Notes: generated by a model from the sequence alone, not told the origin. DNA of 64,000 bases from Lachnospiraceae bacterium (GCA_016297945.1 JAEDFR010000002.1:4115-68114); one strand, 5' to 3'; positions 8,776-17,916 are shown, counted from the first letter of the stretch. Made by a program: numbers and translations.

Positions 8776-8807
8776 AATCAATTTGTTAAATATATAACAA
8801 ATTGATT
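8776..8807 (-). terminator. AT-rich hairpin, probable terminator of the AI-2E family gene
   Basis: A 12-bp inverted repeat (8776-8787 with 8796-8807, loop AAATATAT) lies between the AI-2E family gene and dtd. Reading on the minus strand it is followed by TTTTGACATTTT. The stem is low in GC, so strength is uncertain. Confidence 0.5.
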
Positions 8808-8920
8808 GTTTTTATTAATTGCTTATTTTTATTATTCTAATTTTGCAATTTGTTTTGTTATATAATTTGATTTGAAATATAATTTGTTAATATATATACA
8901 TACCAATCTATATCAAAAAA

Positions 8921-10270
8921 TTATGAATCATTGCCTGATTGATCCGTTTTCTCCCCTAATTTAAATATACTTTTTGATTTCGTATTTTTGTTAACAGCCT
9001 TTCTTGAATTCCGCTTCTCTTCTTCTGTTAATGGGATTAAGCTATTATCATCTTCTGAAACCCTACTTAGATAATGATATTCAAGTGTATTAATCGGCAG
9101 ATGTTTTGAAATCAAATTGCGGTTGACTTTTCGCTTAAAGGCAGCATAAATAAGTGCAAAAATCGGTACACCGATTGCCATGCCAACGACACCAAAATAT
9201 GCACCAAATATGGTAATGGAGAAAATAACCCAGAAACTGGATAATCCGGTTGAATCACCAAGTATCTTAGGACCAAGAATATTACCGTCAAAAGCCTGTA
9301 ACAAAATAATGAGAATTAAGAATTTAATGCCGTTAAACGGATTGATTAACAATATCAATAAAATACTTGGAATTGCACCGATAAAAGGTCCAAAAAATGG
9401 TATAACATTGGTTATTCCGATAATTACACTGATTAAAATCGGATAATTTATTTTTAATAGTTTCATTAAAAAGAAGCACAAAAAACCGATAATTATGGAA
9501 TCTATGATTTTTCCGCTGACATAGGCCCCAAAGGTTTTATTGGCATAACGTATATCACTAATAATTTCATTTGCTTTCTTTTTTGGAAAAAAAGCATATA
9601 TTATTTTTTTGCTCTGTCCGGCAAACTGCTCTTTACTAAAGAGCACATAAACCGATACAATTAATCCTATAATCAGGTTCCACAAGCCTTTTACAACATT
9701 GATTAAGCTTAAGGATACTTCTTTTACAATTACATTTACCTGTGGCAGTAAGCTGTTGTTTAACCAATCATTTAATTCAACATAATACGTATCCAGCATA
9801 TTGTTGGCAAATGATTCAATATCCTGATTTAATGACAAGGTCGAATCTATCCAATTTTCAAGATTTTTGATGTAAATGGGAAATTGCAGCACAATACTCT
9901 GAATACTGGATATGATTTCCTTTAACACAATGGAAAAGAAAATATAAAGCAAATATATCACAACAAATAAAGTAAGTAAAATAGCTAAACCACGAATTCG
10001 TTTTTTTGATTTCATATCTTTAATATTTAAATTGCATTTTTTGTATAATGGAATTAAAAGATAGTTTTCAAAAAATGAACAGATTGGCGTTAATAAATAA
10101 GCCAAAACAAGTCCCGAAATAATGGGAGCACAGGTTTTGGATATAGATGAGAATATTTGCAAAAATCTGGTTGGATGAAAAAGGATATAATAAAATACAA
10201 TTGATAAAGCAATTACACAAAAAGCCGTTATACCCCAGTATAGATATTTTTTATCCCATTGAAATTTCAA
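8921..10270 (-). CDS. AI-2E family transporter
   Basis: A 449-residue polytopic membrane protein of the AI-2E transporter family (PF01594), which includes autoinducer-2 exporters and Na+/H+ antiporter-like members; the substrate here is unknown. Hydrophobic segments run from residue 10 to about 390, including GNILGPKILGDSTGLSSFWVIFSI, a conserved family region. The C-terminal tail is basic and hydrophilic. The start is TTG at 10270, preceded by AGGAGG (plus 10281-10286); no suitable ATG is near. An extended -10 promoter lies upstream. Confidence 0.88.
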   Translation of the reverse strand: MKFQWDKKYLYWGITAFCVIALSIVFYYILFHPTRFLQIFSSISKTCAPIISGLVLAYLLTPICSFFENYLLIPLYKKCNLNIKDMKSKKRIRGLAILLTLFVVIYLLYIFFSIVLKEIISSIQSIVLQFPIYIKNLENWIDSTLSLNQDIESFANNMLDTYYVELNDWLNNSLLPQVNVIVKEVSLSLINVVKGLWNLIIGLIVSVYVLFSKEQFAGQSKKIIYAFFPKKKANEIISDIRYANKTFGAYVSGKIIDSIIIGFLCFFLMKLLKINYPILISVIIGITNVIPFFGPFIGAIPSILLILLINPFNGIKFLILIILLQAFDGNILGPKILGDSTGLSSFWVIFSITIFGAYFGVVGMAIGVPIFALIYAAFKRKVNRNLISKHLPINTLEYHYLSRVSEDDNSLIPLTEEEKRNSRKAVNKNTKSKSIFKLGEKTDQSGNDS

Positions 10271-10303
10271 AGTTATAAAGCCTCCTAACCATGATGTATA
10301 TAA

Positions 10304-10316
10304 AAATTATAGCATA
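10304..10316 (-). promoter_or_regulatory. Extended -10 promoter for the AI-2E family gene
   Basis: On the minus strand this reads TATGCTATAATTT, an extended -10 (TGnTATAAT) without a good -35 box. It is an exact inverted copy of the promoter at 10384-10396. Confidence 0.6.
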
Positions 10317-10383
10317 TGCATTTTTAAAATTCTACGAAACATTATAAATTCTTTTTACAATAAGACATTTTTCAATTGATTTT

Positions 10384-10396
10384 TATGCTATAATTT
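10384..10396 (+). promoter_or_regulatory. Extended -10 promoter for the recombinase gene
   Basis: TATGCTATAATTT holds TGCTATAAT, a full extended -10, about 80 bases before the recombinase ATG. It forms a 13-bp inverted repeat with the divergent promoter at 10304-10316. Confidence 0.6.
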
Positions 10397-10478
10397 ATAC
10401 ATGGTTATTATCATTTTATTAACATTTTGGCAGAATTAAGAAAAGTCATTAAATCATATATTTAGGAGCAATAAAAAT

Positions 10479-11540
10479 ATGAATAATAACGAAATGAATT
10501 ATCATGAGCAGGTAAAAATTAATCAGACAAAAAAATTACGCGAAGTGACGGAAACACTTCCGACATTTTGCAAATCATTTTTTCTTGGTATGGATAGTAC
10601 GATGTCTGCCAGAACAAAACTTGGCTACGCACTTGATTTACGTATTTTTTTTGATTTTTTACATGATAATAATCCTACCTTAAAAACACAGGATATACGT
10701 GATTTTAAAATAGAAATATTGGACCAGGTCACAAAGGATGACATTGAAGAATATATGGAATATTTAACCTATTATGAAAAAAATGGCAAAGCTTACACAA
10801 ATGATGAACAGGGAAAAGCACGTAAGATAGCATCATTAAAGAGTTTTTACAACTTCTATTATACTGCAGAAAAAATATCTAAAAACCCTGCATCGATGAT
10901 AAAATCACCAAAAATTCATGAAAAAGAAATCATCCGGTTGGATCCGAATGAGGTTGCAATATTATTGGAAGCGGTTGAAAACGGCGACAATTTGACAGAA
11001 AATGAAAAACGTTATCATAATAAAACAAAGGTAAGGGATTTGGCAATCCTTACTCTTCTTTTAGGTACCGGTATTCGTGTTTCAGAATGTGTAGGCTTAA
11101 ATCTGAATCATGTAGATTTTGATAATTGCGGTATCAAAATCCAAAGAAAAGGTGGCTATGAAGCAGTTGTTTATTTCGGTGATGAGGTAGAAGATGCACT
11201 GCAGGCATATTTTTTGCAAAGAAATGAGATTATTCCGCTTTCCGGTCATGAAGATGCACTGTTTTTATCCATGCAGAATAAGAGAATGACCGTTCGTGCT
11301 GTTGAAAAAATGGTAAAAAAATATGCAGAAAAAGTTACATCGCTAAAAAAAATAACGCCTCATAAATTACGTAGTACATATGGCACCAGTTTATATCAGG
11401 AAACCGGAGATATTTATCTGGTTGCAGATGTATTAGGTCATAAAAATGTTGATACAACAAGAAAGCATTACGCTGCACAATCTGATTCAAGACGCAGAAT
11501 GGCACGTAATGCTGTCAAGTTACGTTCTGATGCTGATTAA
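10479..11540 (+). CDS. Tyrosine recombinase, XerS-like
   Basis: A 353-residue tyrosine recombinase with the full catalytic set: R200 (GTGIRVSE), K224 (QRKGG), H295 and R298 (TPHKLRST), H321 (LGHKNVD) and nucleophile Y331. The N-terminal SAM-like core-binding domain is at about 35-145. Length and the extended linker are closer to XerS of streptococci (about 356 residues) than to XerC/XerD (about 300). It stands alone, with no phage genes around it, so a chromosome-dimer-resolution role is plausible but unproven. An AGGAG site lies 11 bases before the ATG. Confidence 0.88.
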   Translation: MNNNEMNYHEQVKINQTKKLREVTETLPTFCKSFFLGMDSTMSARTKLGYALDLRIFFDFLHDNNPTLKTQDIRDFKIEILDQVTKDDIEEYMEYLTYYEKNGKAYTNDEQGKARKIASLKSFYNFYYTAEKISKNPASMIKSPKIHEKEIIRLDPNEVAILLEAVENGDNLTENEKRYHNKTKVRDLAILTLLLGTGIRVSECVGLNLNHVDFDNCGIKIQRKGGYEAVVYFGDEVEDALQAYFLQRNEIIPLSGHEDALFLSMQNKRMTVRAVEKMVKKYAEKVTSLKKITPHKLRSTYGTSLYQETGDIYLVADVLGHKNVDTTRKHYAAQSDSRRRMARNAVKLRSDAD

Positions 11541-11557
11541 ACAGCATAGATTATATT

Positions 11558-12178
11558 TTATTTATTTTCAAAATCAGAGATAAACTGTTTGATCAGATTA
11601 ACAGAACCTTCAATACCTAAAATAGAACTGTTAACAGATAAATCATAAGAATCTGCTCTGCCCCATTTTTTGGATGAATAATAATTATAATAACTTTGTC
11701 GTTGTTTGTCTTTTTTTATCATCATATCTCTGGCTTTTGTTTCGCTGAGATTGTATTTTTCCATGATACGATTAATTTTACACGTTTCATCACCATGAAT
11801 AAAGATATTCAGGCAGTTTTTATAATCAGAAAGTGCATAATCTGCACACCTTCCTACAATAACACAAGGTCCCTCGTCTGCAATTTTCTTGATTGCGTCA
11901 AATTGTGCTAAAAAGACCTTTTGACTGATCGGCATATCAACCATGGCTGCAGAATTATAGCCAAAAGAATAGGTATCCATTACCAAATTATAGAGAAAAC
12001 TGTTGGTTGGTCTTTCATCATGCATCTGAATCATTTCTTCACAATAGCCACTCTCCTTTGCAGCTCTTGTCAATAGTTCTTTATCATAAAATGGAATCCC
12101 CAATTCGTGTGCAAGTTTTGCCCCGATTTCTCTTCCTCCGGAACCAAATTGTCTGCCGATTGTAATGACTGTATTCAT
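11558..12178 (-). CDS. Cytidylate kinase-like family protein
   Basis: A 206-residue P-loop protein of the cytidylate kinase-like family (PF13189). The N-terminal ITIGRQFGSGGREIGAKLA is the modified Walker A region, followed by PFYDKELL and a central VIVGRCADY segment like CMP-kinase core strands. Members are common in Clostridia, but their substrate is not established. GGAGG precedes the ATG. It is convergent with the recombinase and has its own short upstream spacer after the cstA terminator. Confidence 0.85.
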   Translation of the reverse strand: MNTVITIGRQFGSGGREIGAKLAHELGIPFYDKELLTRAAKESGYCEEMIQMHDERPTNSFLYNLVMDTYSFGYNSAAMVDMPISQKVFLAQFDAIKKIADEGPCVIVGRCADYALSDYKNCLNIFIHGDETCKINRIMEKYNLSETKARDMMIKKDKQRQSYYNYYSSKKWGRADSYDLSVNSSILGIEGSVNLIKQFISDFENK

Positions 12179-12263
12179 AAAAATACCTCCATTTCTATAT
12201 AAAAATGTTCATGTTTTACATTTTTTATTATAGCTAAATTCAGAATTTGATGCAAGAAATTAA

Positions 12264-12302
12264 AAACGTCATACATAGTCTTTTTGACCATGTATGACGT
12301 TT
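12264..12302 (-). terminator. Intrinsic terminator of cstA
   Basis: A 17-base stem with one A-C mismatch (12264-12280 with 12286-12302) closes a five-base loop. On the minus strand it ends in GACGTTTTTAATTT, directly after the cstA stop. Confidence 0.88.
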
Positions 12303-12332
12303 AAAACTATACTTTTAGATGTAACGAATAGA

Positions 12333-14063
12333 TTAAGCAGCTTTTTCTTTCTTAGCTTTTGAAAGTGTCTGAATACCTTCAATAACAAGTACAATAGCAA
12401 GAATGATAAGTAAAGCACCTAAAATAACCTGTGCGTAAGGACCCCAGTCAGCTCCACCTGCAGAGATGATACCAATCTGGTTTTTGATGGTAAGAGCTAA
12501 TGAGCAGATTGTTACTACTACCATGAAGCCCATAGGAATTAAGAACATCTTGTTGTTCTTTCCGATATTTCCTAACCATGTTGCAACTGCTAATAATCCG
12601 ATACCTGCAAGCAACTGGTTAGCTGCACCGAATAATCCCCAAATCTTTCCGTAACCTGTCATACCAAGTAAAATACCAAGCACAACGGTTAAGATGGTAG
12701 CAAAGTAAGGATTAACCATTACTTTTTTCCAGCCTTCTTTTACATCTTTGGGTGTCTGTCCGGGTTCAAGCCAGAATTCCTGGAACATGAAACGAGCAAG
12801 TCTGGTAGCTGTATCGAGTGATGTTAAACAGAAAGCTGAGTATGTTAATACTAATAATGAGTATAAAATCTGATAGCTTCCGGGAATGACATCATCGATC
12901 ATATGTGCAATACCACCACCGAAGATTGCTGTAGCACCGGTTAAAGGAGCATCGGGATTTGTTGCATTCCAATGGAAAGCATATCCGATAGCACAAAGAG
13001 TTAATACAGCAAGTACACATTCTAATAACATTCCGCCGTATGCAATCGGTTTTGCATCAGTTTCTTTATCCAGCTGTTTTGAAGTTGTACCGGAAGAAAC
13101 CAGTGAGTGGAAACCGGAAATAGCACCGCAGGCAACTGTTGTAAATAATACAGGGAACAGATACTGTACACCGTTTCCGTTATCTACAGCAAAACCTGAG
13201 AATGCATTGAAATCAGTAAATGAAGGATGTGCAACAACAACACCAAATACAGCAACGATTAACATTGCATAAAGTAAGAATGAACTTAAATAGTCACGAG
13301 GCTGTAATAAAATCCAAACCGGTGTAACAGAAGCGATAGCAATATATGCACCAACAATCCACATCCATGTTTTTGTTGAAAGATAAATCGGATGAAAATT
13401 CATACCGATTGCCATAACTGCGATAATTGCAATAATACCAACGATGGATGCAACCAACATCGGTGCATTACGACGGTATACAAGGAAACCGAATGCAATA
13501 GCTACGACAATAAATAATAAAGAAATCATAGCTACAGATGCAGGTGTTGCTGATTTAGCCATGTCTAATGCACCGCTTTCATCATATACAGCACCAAATG
13601 TTGAAGCAACGATTGAAGCAAAGGCTGCAACAACAAGGATTAATGTTAAATATGAGAAAATAATGAAAAGTCTTTTTGCTCTCTTACTCATATTTGCGGA
13701 AATGATTTCACCGATAGATTGTCCTTTATGACGAATAGATGCAAATAATGCACCGAAGTCATGAACACCACCGAAGAAAATACCTCCGATCAGGATCCAA
13801 AGTGTAACAGGCAACCATCCAAACATAGCTGCACCAATAGGTCCGGTAATAGGACCAGCACCAGCGATAGATGAGAAATGATGTCCCATTAAAACGGGTG
13901 CTTTTGCAGGAACATAGTCAACACCATCTTCCATGCTGTGGGCGGGAGTTTCTTTGAGGGTTCCATCGCCAACACCCCACTGTTTGCAAAGCCATCCGCC
14001 GTAGAAAATATATCCACAAACAAGAACTGCAATACAAATCAGTAACAGTACTAATGAATTCAT
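12333..14063 (-). CDS. cstA: Carbon starvation protein CstA family transporter
   Basis: CstA proteins are large membrane carriers linked to peptide or pyruvate uptake under carbon limitation. This 576-residue protein has the conserved GHHFSSIAGAGPITGPI motif near residue 60, GGIFFGGVHDFGALFASIRHKGQSIGEI, and about 15-18 hydrophobic segments. It matches the shorter Firmicutes-type CstA rather than the roughly 700-residue E. coli form. The ATG at 14063 has AGGAGAG upstream and overlaps the stop of the preceding gene (ATGA), so the two are co-translated. Substrate is not determinable from sequence. Confidence 0.94.
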   Translation of the reverse strand: MNSLVLLLICIAVLVCGYIFYGGWLCKQWGVGDGTLKETPAHSMEDGVDYVPAKAPVLMGHHFSSIAGAGPITGPIGAAMFGWLPVTLWILIGGIFFGGVHDFGALFASIRHKGQSIGEIISANMSKRAKRLFIIFSYLTLILVVAAFASIVASTFGAVYDESGALDMAKSATPASVAMISLLFIVVAIAFGFLVYRRNAPMLVASIVGIIAIIAVMAIGMNFHPIYLSTKTWMWIVGAYIAIASVTPVWILLQPRDYLSSFLLYAMLIVAVFGVVVAHPSFTDFNAFSGFAVDNGNGVQYLFPVLFTTVACGAISGFHSLVSSGTTSKQLDKETDAKPIAYGGMLLECVLAVLTLCAIGYAFHWNATNPDAPLTGATAIFGGGIAHMIDDVIPGSYQILYSLLVLTYSAFCLTSLDTATRLARFMFQEFWLEPGQTPKDVKEGWKKVMVNPYFATILTVVLGILLGMTGYGKIWGLFGAANQLLAGIGLLAVATWLGNIGKNNKMFLIPMGFMVVVTICSLALTIKNQIGIISAGGADWGPYAQVILGALLIILAIVLVIEGIQTLSKAKKEKAA

Positions 14064-14590
14064 TTTAGTCTCTCCTTCCTCTTTTTTGAATATAGTACCT
14101 TTTTCAAAATTTTCACTACACTTCTTCCACTATTGTTGGAATACAATTTATCTCCCTCAACAATTAATAAAGCAGTACGATAATCCAACCATCCATGCAG
14201 TGAAAAATGAAAACTTTTGTAAATGTGACACTTTTTTAATGCTTTTATGGCATCATCATCGGCTTTATCCGTAATAAAAACCGGTGTAATAAAAGTGTAC
14301 ATATGTCCGGGTCCGACATGCATACGGCTTTGACCGTCATCAAGCACAATATCCCGATATTCTTCAAATATTTCTTTTGTCAGATGCGGAACATTAATTA
14401 TGTATAAAAATTCCTCGCTGTCTGCTGACCACAGTTCCGCTTTCTGAACCAGAACATATTTTTGTGAATGCTCAAAAAAATCACAGCGAGCTGTGATAAG
14501 ACCATGCTCTCCTTCGAACACATTAACATTATAATAGGCTGCATAACTATCGAGCAATCTGTTAATTACGGTTTCGCGCGTATAACTCAA
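14060..14590 (-). CDS. Unknown protein co-transcribed with cstA
   Basis: A 176-residue soluble protein that I do not assign to a named family. It begins LSYTRETVINRLLDSYAAYYNV, has a middle HVGPGHMYTFITPVFI and a basic C-terminus (ILKKVLYSKKRKERLK). No membrane segment is seen. The start is TTG at 14590 with GGAGA at good distance; no better ATG exists. It overlaps cstA by four bases and shares its promoter, so a role in CstA activity, stability or regulation is a fair guess. Confidence 0.8.
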   Translation of the reverse strand: MSYTRETVINRLLDSYAAYYNVNVFEGEHGLITARCDFFEHSQKYVLVQKAELWSADSEEFLYIINVPHLTKEIFEEYRDIVLDDGQSRMHVGPGHMYTFITPVFITDKADDDAIKALKKCHIYKSFHFSLHGWLDYRTALLIVEGDKLYSNNSGRSVVKILKKVLYSKKRKERLK

Positions 14591-14630
14591 AACAGAAATC
14601 TCCTTTATTCTACATAAATCAACCTAATAG

Positions 14631-14659
14631 ATTATAATCTTTCAATATAGTAGTTTCAA
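14631..14659 (-). promoter_or_regulatory. Sigma-A promoter for the cstA operon
   Basis: On the minus strand, TTGAAA (plus 14654-14659) and TATAAT (plus 14631-14636) are 17 bases apart, about 40 bases before the TTG start of the first gene. Confidence 0.72.
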
Positions 14660-14712
14660 GTTTTTTTTAATATTTTATTACATTTTTGTTCAATTATTTT
14701 AACTATTTATAT

Positions 14713-14764
14713 GATACCAGGGTCAAAAGGTCATACTTTAAGTGAGTAGCAATCCGTTGGTATC
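14713..14764. repeat. Short palindromic element after rluD
   Basis: GATACCA (14713-14719) and TGGTATC (14758-14764) are a perfect inverted repeat around a 38-base centre containing the tandem-like GGGTCAAAAGGTCAT. It begins five bases past the rluD stop and has no T run, so it is not a standard terminator. It may be a dispersed repeat or an RNA 3' structure. Confidence 0.4.
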
Positions 14765-14768
14765 AGAA

Positions 14769-15686
14769 TTATTCCAGTATATCAAGCAAATGCAAAAAAT
14801 AATCCGGTAAAGGTGCTTCAAATTCAATATACTGCTTCGTTGACGGATGTATAAATCCTATTGTCATTGCATGAAGACACTGCCCCTGCAGATGATATTT
14901 AGAAGAACGTACTCCATACGTAGCATCACCTAATAACGGATGACCAATGAATGTCATATGTACGCGAATTTGATGAGTTCTTCCGGTTTCTAATTGGCAT
15001 TCTACATAAGAATAGCCTTGAAACTGTTTTAATACTTTATAATGCGTAATAGCGTTTTTTCCATTTTTATAATTTACAGCCATTTTCTTCCGATCTTTTT
15101 CATCTCTGCCGATTGGTGCATTAATAGTACCTTCCGTTTGATCAAAATTCCCATATACGATAGCACGGTATTTTCTGGTAATAGAATGCTCTTTTAACTG
15201 CTCGGCAATATAGTTATGTGCCGCTTCATTTTTACAGACAATAAGAGAACCTGTGGTATCTTTATCAATTCGATGTACGATGCCGGGACGAAAAACACCA
15301 TTGATACCGGAAAGCTGTCCATGACAATGAAATAAAAGGCCATTGACCAGTGTATGGGAATAATGACCGGTCGAAGGGTGGACAACCATATTTTTGGGCT
15401 TATTTACAATGAGAATATCACAATCTTCATATAGAATGTCTAAAGGAATATCTTCCGGTTCTATCTCTGGTTCCGTACAGGCCGGAATACAACAACGGAT
15501 GATATCGCCCTCTCTTAACCGGTAATTAGCTTTTATAACCTTATCATTGGCATATGCATTTCCGTCTTTAATCATTTTTTGGATATAAGAACGCGAAATG
15601 TTTTCAAAATAATTGGTTAATACCTTATCAATACGTTCATCTTCATCTTCTATTGAGGCTGTAAACGTGATGATTTCATCGGTCAT
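14769..15686 (-). CDS. rluD: RluA-family 23S rRNA pseudouridine synthase (RluD-like)
   Basis: This isomerises uridine to pseudouridine in 23S rRNA, probably in helix 69 as RluD does. An N-terminal S4 domain (about residues 18-75, ERIDKVLTNYF) precedes the catalytic domain. The active-site aspartate lies in GIVHRIDKDTTGSLIV (D141), and GRTHQIRVHM follows. At 305 residues it is normal. The ATG lies inside the 3' end of lspA, an overlap of 11 bases that is common for lspA-rluD pairs. Confidence 0.95.
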   Translation of the reverse strand: MTDEIITFTASIEDEDERIDKVLTNYFENISRSYIQKMIKDGNAYANDKVIKANYRLREGDIIRCCIPACTEPEIEPEDIPLDILYEDCDILIVNKPKNMVVHPSTGHYSHTLVNGLLFHCHGQLSGINGVFRPGIVHRIDKDTTGSLIVCKNEAAHNYIAEQLKEHSITRKYRAIVYGNFDQTEGTINAPIGRDEKDRKKMAVNYKNGKNAITHYKVLKQFQGYSYVECQLETGRTHQIRVHMTFIGHPLLGDATYGVRSSKYHLQGQCLHAMTIGFIHPSTKQYIEFEAPLPDYFLHLLDILE

Positions 15687-16191
15687 TATTATGAATCTCC
15701 AGTTTTAAAAATGCTAAGTCTTCCTCTTTCTTTAAAAACAATATATCAATAAAAAGAAGAATGGTTCCGATGGTAATTAAGATATCTGCAAAATTAAAAA
15801 TCGGAAAATCAATAAGAATAAAATAAATAAAGTCAATGACATAATCATACATAACACGATCAATCATATTACCGATGCCGCCTGCTGCAATAAAGCAGAG
15901 AAACACATGCCAAATCAGATATTTTTTGACCAAAGGAAGCTTGAATAAAGCGTAAAATATTACTGTCAGCATAACAATGGTGATGAACACAAACAGTAAT
16001 TTTTTGTTTTGAAGCATACCAAATGCGGCACCACGGTTTTCTAAATATCGGAATTGCAATATATTGTCAATTAAAATAATCGGATCCTGATCTTTTAGAT
16101 TGATAATCGCCAATCTTTTGGTGACCTGATCAATTAAAATCAGAAAAAACATAGCTACTGTATCAATGGTTATGGCAACATTTTTTTTCAT
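15676..16191 (-). CDS. lspA: Lipoprotein signal peptidase II
   Basis: LspA cleaves signal peptides of diacylglyceryl-modified prolipoproteins at the membrane. The 171-residue protein has four membrane segments. The catalytic aspartates are in GNMIDRV and FNFADILI, and the NRGAAFGM motif is present. It starts in a TAATG overlap with aroB and overlaps rluD at its end. A lipoprotein substrate candidate in this window is the carboxypeptidase at 20074-21060. Confidence 0.96.
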   Translation of the reverse strand: MKKNVAITIDTVAMFFLILIDQVTKRLAIINLKDQDPIILIDNILQFRYLENRGAAFGMLQNKKLLFVFITIVMLTVIFYALFKLPLVKKYLIWHVFLCFIAAGGIGNMIDRVMYDYVIDFIYFILIDFPIFNFADILITIGTILLFIDILFLKKEEDLAFLKLEIHNNDR

Positions 16192-17306
16192 TACGCTTTC
16201 ATATCCTCTTCTGTAAAGTGAATTTCGTTTAATGCATCAAGCATTTCTTCGTCTGTGACGGTTGTATCGATGATTCCTTTTCCGACTTTCTTTAGTAATA
16301 TAAATTTAATACTGTGGTTATCTGCTTTTTTATCGGAATGTGTTAAAGAAACAATCTGCTTTGGATCTATATCTTCAATTGTAATCGGCAGGCAGAAAGG
16401 AACAAACATATCACGAATTTCATAATAATCATCGGATGTAATCAGATCTCTTTTCCATGAAATATAGGCGGCACATATACAACCTAAAGCAACACATTCA
16501 CCATGCAACATTTCAAAATTTTTGTATTTTTCAATTGCATGTCCCAATGTATGACCAAAGTTTAAGAGTGCTCTGTCACCTTTTTCAAACGGATCTTTTT
16601 CAACAATGGATTTTTTTATTTCATTGGTGCGAAAAATCATTTCTTCAACAAAATCGGCTTCACGCTGGCATATTTCATAAAAATTGTTGATGAGCCATTC
16701 ATAAAATTTGCCATCTTTAATCAAAGCGGATTTTAAAACCTCTGCCATTCCGGCAAAATACTGTCTGCCCGGTAAATCTTTTAAGACAGAAAGATTCATA
16801 TAAACCAGTCTGGGCATATGGAAAGCCCCTACCATATTTTTATACTGAGAAAAATCAACTCCTGTCTTTCCACCGATACTGCTGTCTACCTGTGCTAGTA
16901 AAGTTGTCGGAATTTGAATGAAATCAATACCTCTTAAATAGGTTGCGGCACAAAAACCAGTTAAATCACCGACAACACCACCACCTAAGGCAATCAAAAA
17001 ATCCTGACGGTTGATTTTATTTTGAATCAAAAATTCATATACTTTTTGAACAGTATCCAGATTTTTACTTTCTTCACCTGCTTCAAATGCAAAAGATATT
17101 ACCTTAACACAGTTTGGTGTTAAAATATTCATCAATTCATTTAAATATAATTTTTCTACATTACTGTCTGTAATAATACAGATTTTTTTGTCACGAATAT
17201 TAAATTCCATTTGCTCAAATTCTTCAAGCAAACGGGAAAAATCATGTTCATAAACAATATCATAACAAAATTTATTATTTTTATTAACGGGTAGTCTCTG
17301 GCTCAT
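16191..17306 (-). CDS. aroB: 3-dehydroquinate synthase
   Basis: AroB cyclises DAHP to 3-dehydroquinate, the second step of the shikimate pathway, using NAD+ and a divalent metal. Visible motifs are GGGVVGDLTGFCAATYLRGIDFIQIPTTLLAQVDSSIGGKTGVD, cited here in parts: GGGVVGDLTGF for NAD binding and DSSIGGKTG for substrate. Metal ligands are E in MAEVLKSALI and H in LNFGHTLGHAIE and LHGECV. At 371 residues it is slightly longer than average because of the C-terminal tail. It is first in aroB-lspA-rluD, with AGGAGA before its ATG. Confidence 0.96.
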   Translation of the reverse strand: MSQRLPVNKNNKFCYDIVYEHDFSRLLEEFEQMEFNIRDKKICIITDSNVEKLYLNELMNILTPNCVKVISFAFEAGEESKNLDTVQKVYEFLIQNKINRQDFLIALGGGVVGDLTGFCAATYLRGIDFIQIPTTLLAQVDSSIGGKTGVDFSQYKNMVGAFHMPRLVYMNLSVLKDLPGRQYFAGMAEVLKSALIKDGKFYEWLINNFYEICQREADFVEEMIFRTNEIKKSIVEKDPFEKGDRALLNFGHTLGHAIEKYKNFEMLHGECVALGCICAAYISWKRDLITSDDYYEIRDMFVPFCLPITIEDIDPKQIVSLTHSDKKADNHSIKFILLKKVGKGIIDTTVTDEEMLDALNEIHFTEEDMKA

Positions 17307-17332
17307 GAAAATTATCTCCTTTATTCGTTAAA

Positions 17333-17363
17333 AAGGAGTATTGTAAATAATACAATACTCCTT
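17333..17363 (-). terminator. Terminator ending the division supercluster
   Basis: A perfect 13-bp stem (17333-17345 with 17351-17363, loop AATAA) is followed on the minus strand by TTTTTAAC. It lies directly after sepF and before aroB. Confidence 0.93.
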
Positions 17364-17385
17364 CTCATTTTATTCATCTTTTACA

Positions 17386-17898
17386 TTATAATCCGGGATT
17401 TAAACCTGGAACTTCAAATGATCCGGAAAGAAGTTCTTGAAAATCTCCTGAAATATCAACACTTGGCGGAGTAATAATCAAGATAAAATGTGAAATCTTT
17501 TGTAAGTTGCCGCCGATTGCAAAGCAAGAACCTGATGTAAAGTCAATAATTCTTTGGGCAATATCAACATCAAGACCTTCCAGATTTAAAACCACTGTTC
17601 TGTTTTGTAATAACGTTTCCGTAATTTCACGCGCATCGTCAACTGATGTAGGTTTAATCACACATACTTCCATACCGTTTGCACCTGTCTTTCTCACTTG
17701 TTTCAGAGGCATAACCTTGGAAATGGGTTTTGACTTGGGCTTTTCATCCTCAAAGTCATTTTCCGCTTTTACAGAAGCTCTTTTACGCGGCCCTTCTTCG
17801 ATTTCATCCTCATCATCGTCATATCCATCAAAATCATCATCGTCCATATCATCATCACCAAATTTGATAGATGACAAAAATTTATCCATTACACTCAT
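17386..17898 (-). CDS. sepF: Cell division protein SepF
   Basis: SepF tethers and bundles FtsZ at the division site. The N-terminal MSVMDKFLSSIKF is the amphipathic membrane-binding helix. A very acidic linker follows (residues 15-36), then the SepF core (MEVCVIKPTSVDDAREITETLL, RTVVLNLEGLD, RIIDFTSGSCFAIGG). The acidic linker makes it longer (170 residues) than B. subtilis SepF. It follows yggS, as in most Firmicutes, and ends at the terminator at 17333. Confidence 0.96.
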   Translation of the reverse strand: MSVMDKFLSSIKFGDDDMDDDDFDGYDDDEDEIEEGPRKRASVKAENDFEDEKPKSKPISKVMPLKQVRKTGANGMEVCVIKPTSVDDAREITETLLQNRTVVLNLEGLDVDIAQRIIDFTSGSCFAIGGNLQKISHFILIITPPSVDISGDFQELLSGSFEVPGLNPGL

Positions 17899-17916
17899 GT
17901 CTTTTCTCCTATTTTT

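Noticed and set aside
10290..10478. Possible dif site next to the XerS-like recombinase
   Set aside because: The only inverted repeat found there is explained by two extended -10 promoters; no 28-31 bp dif-like sequence with two arms could be recognised.
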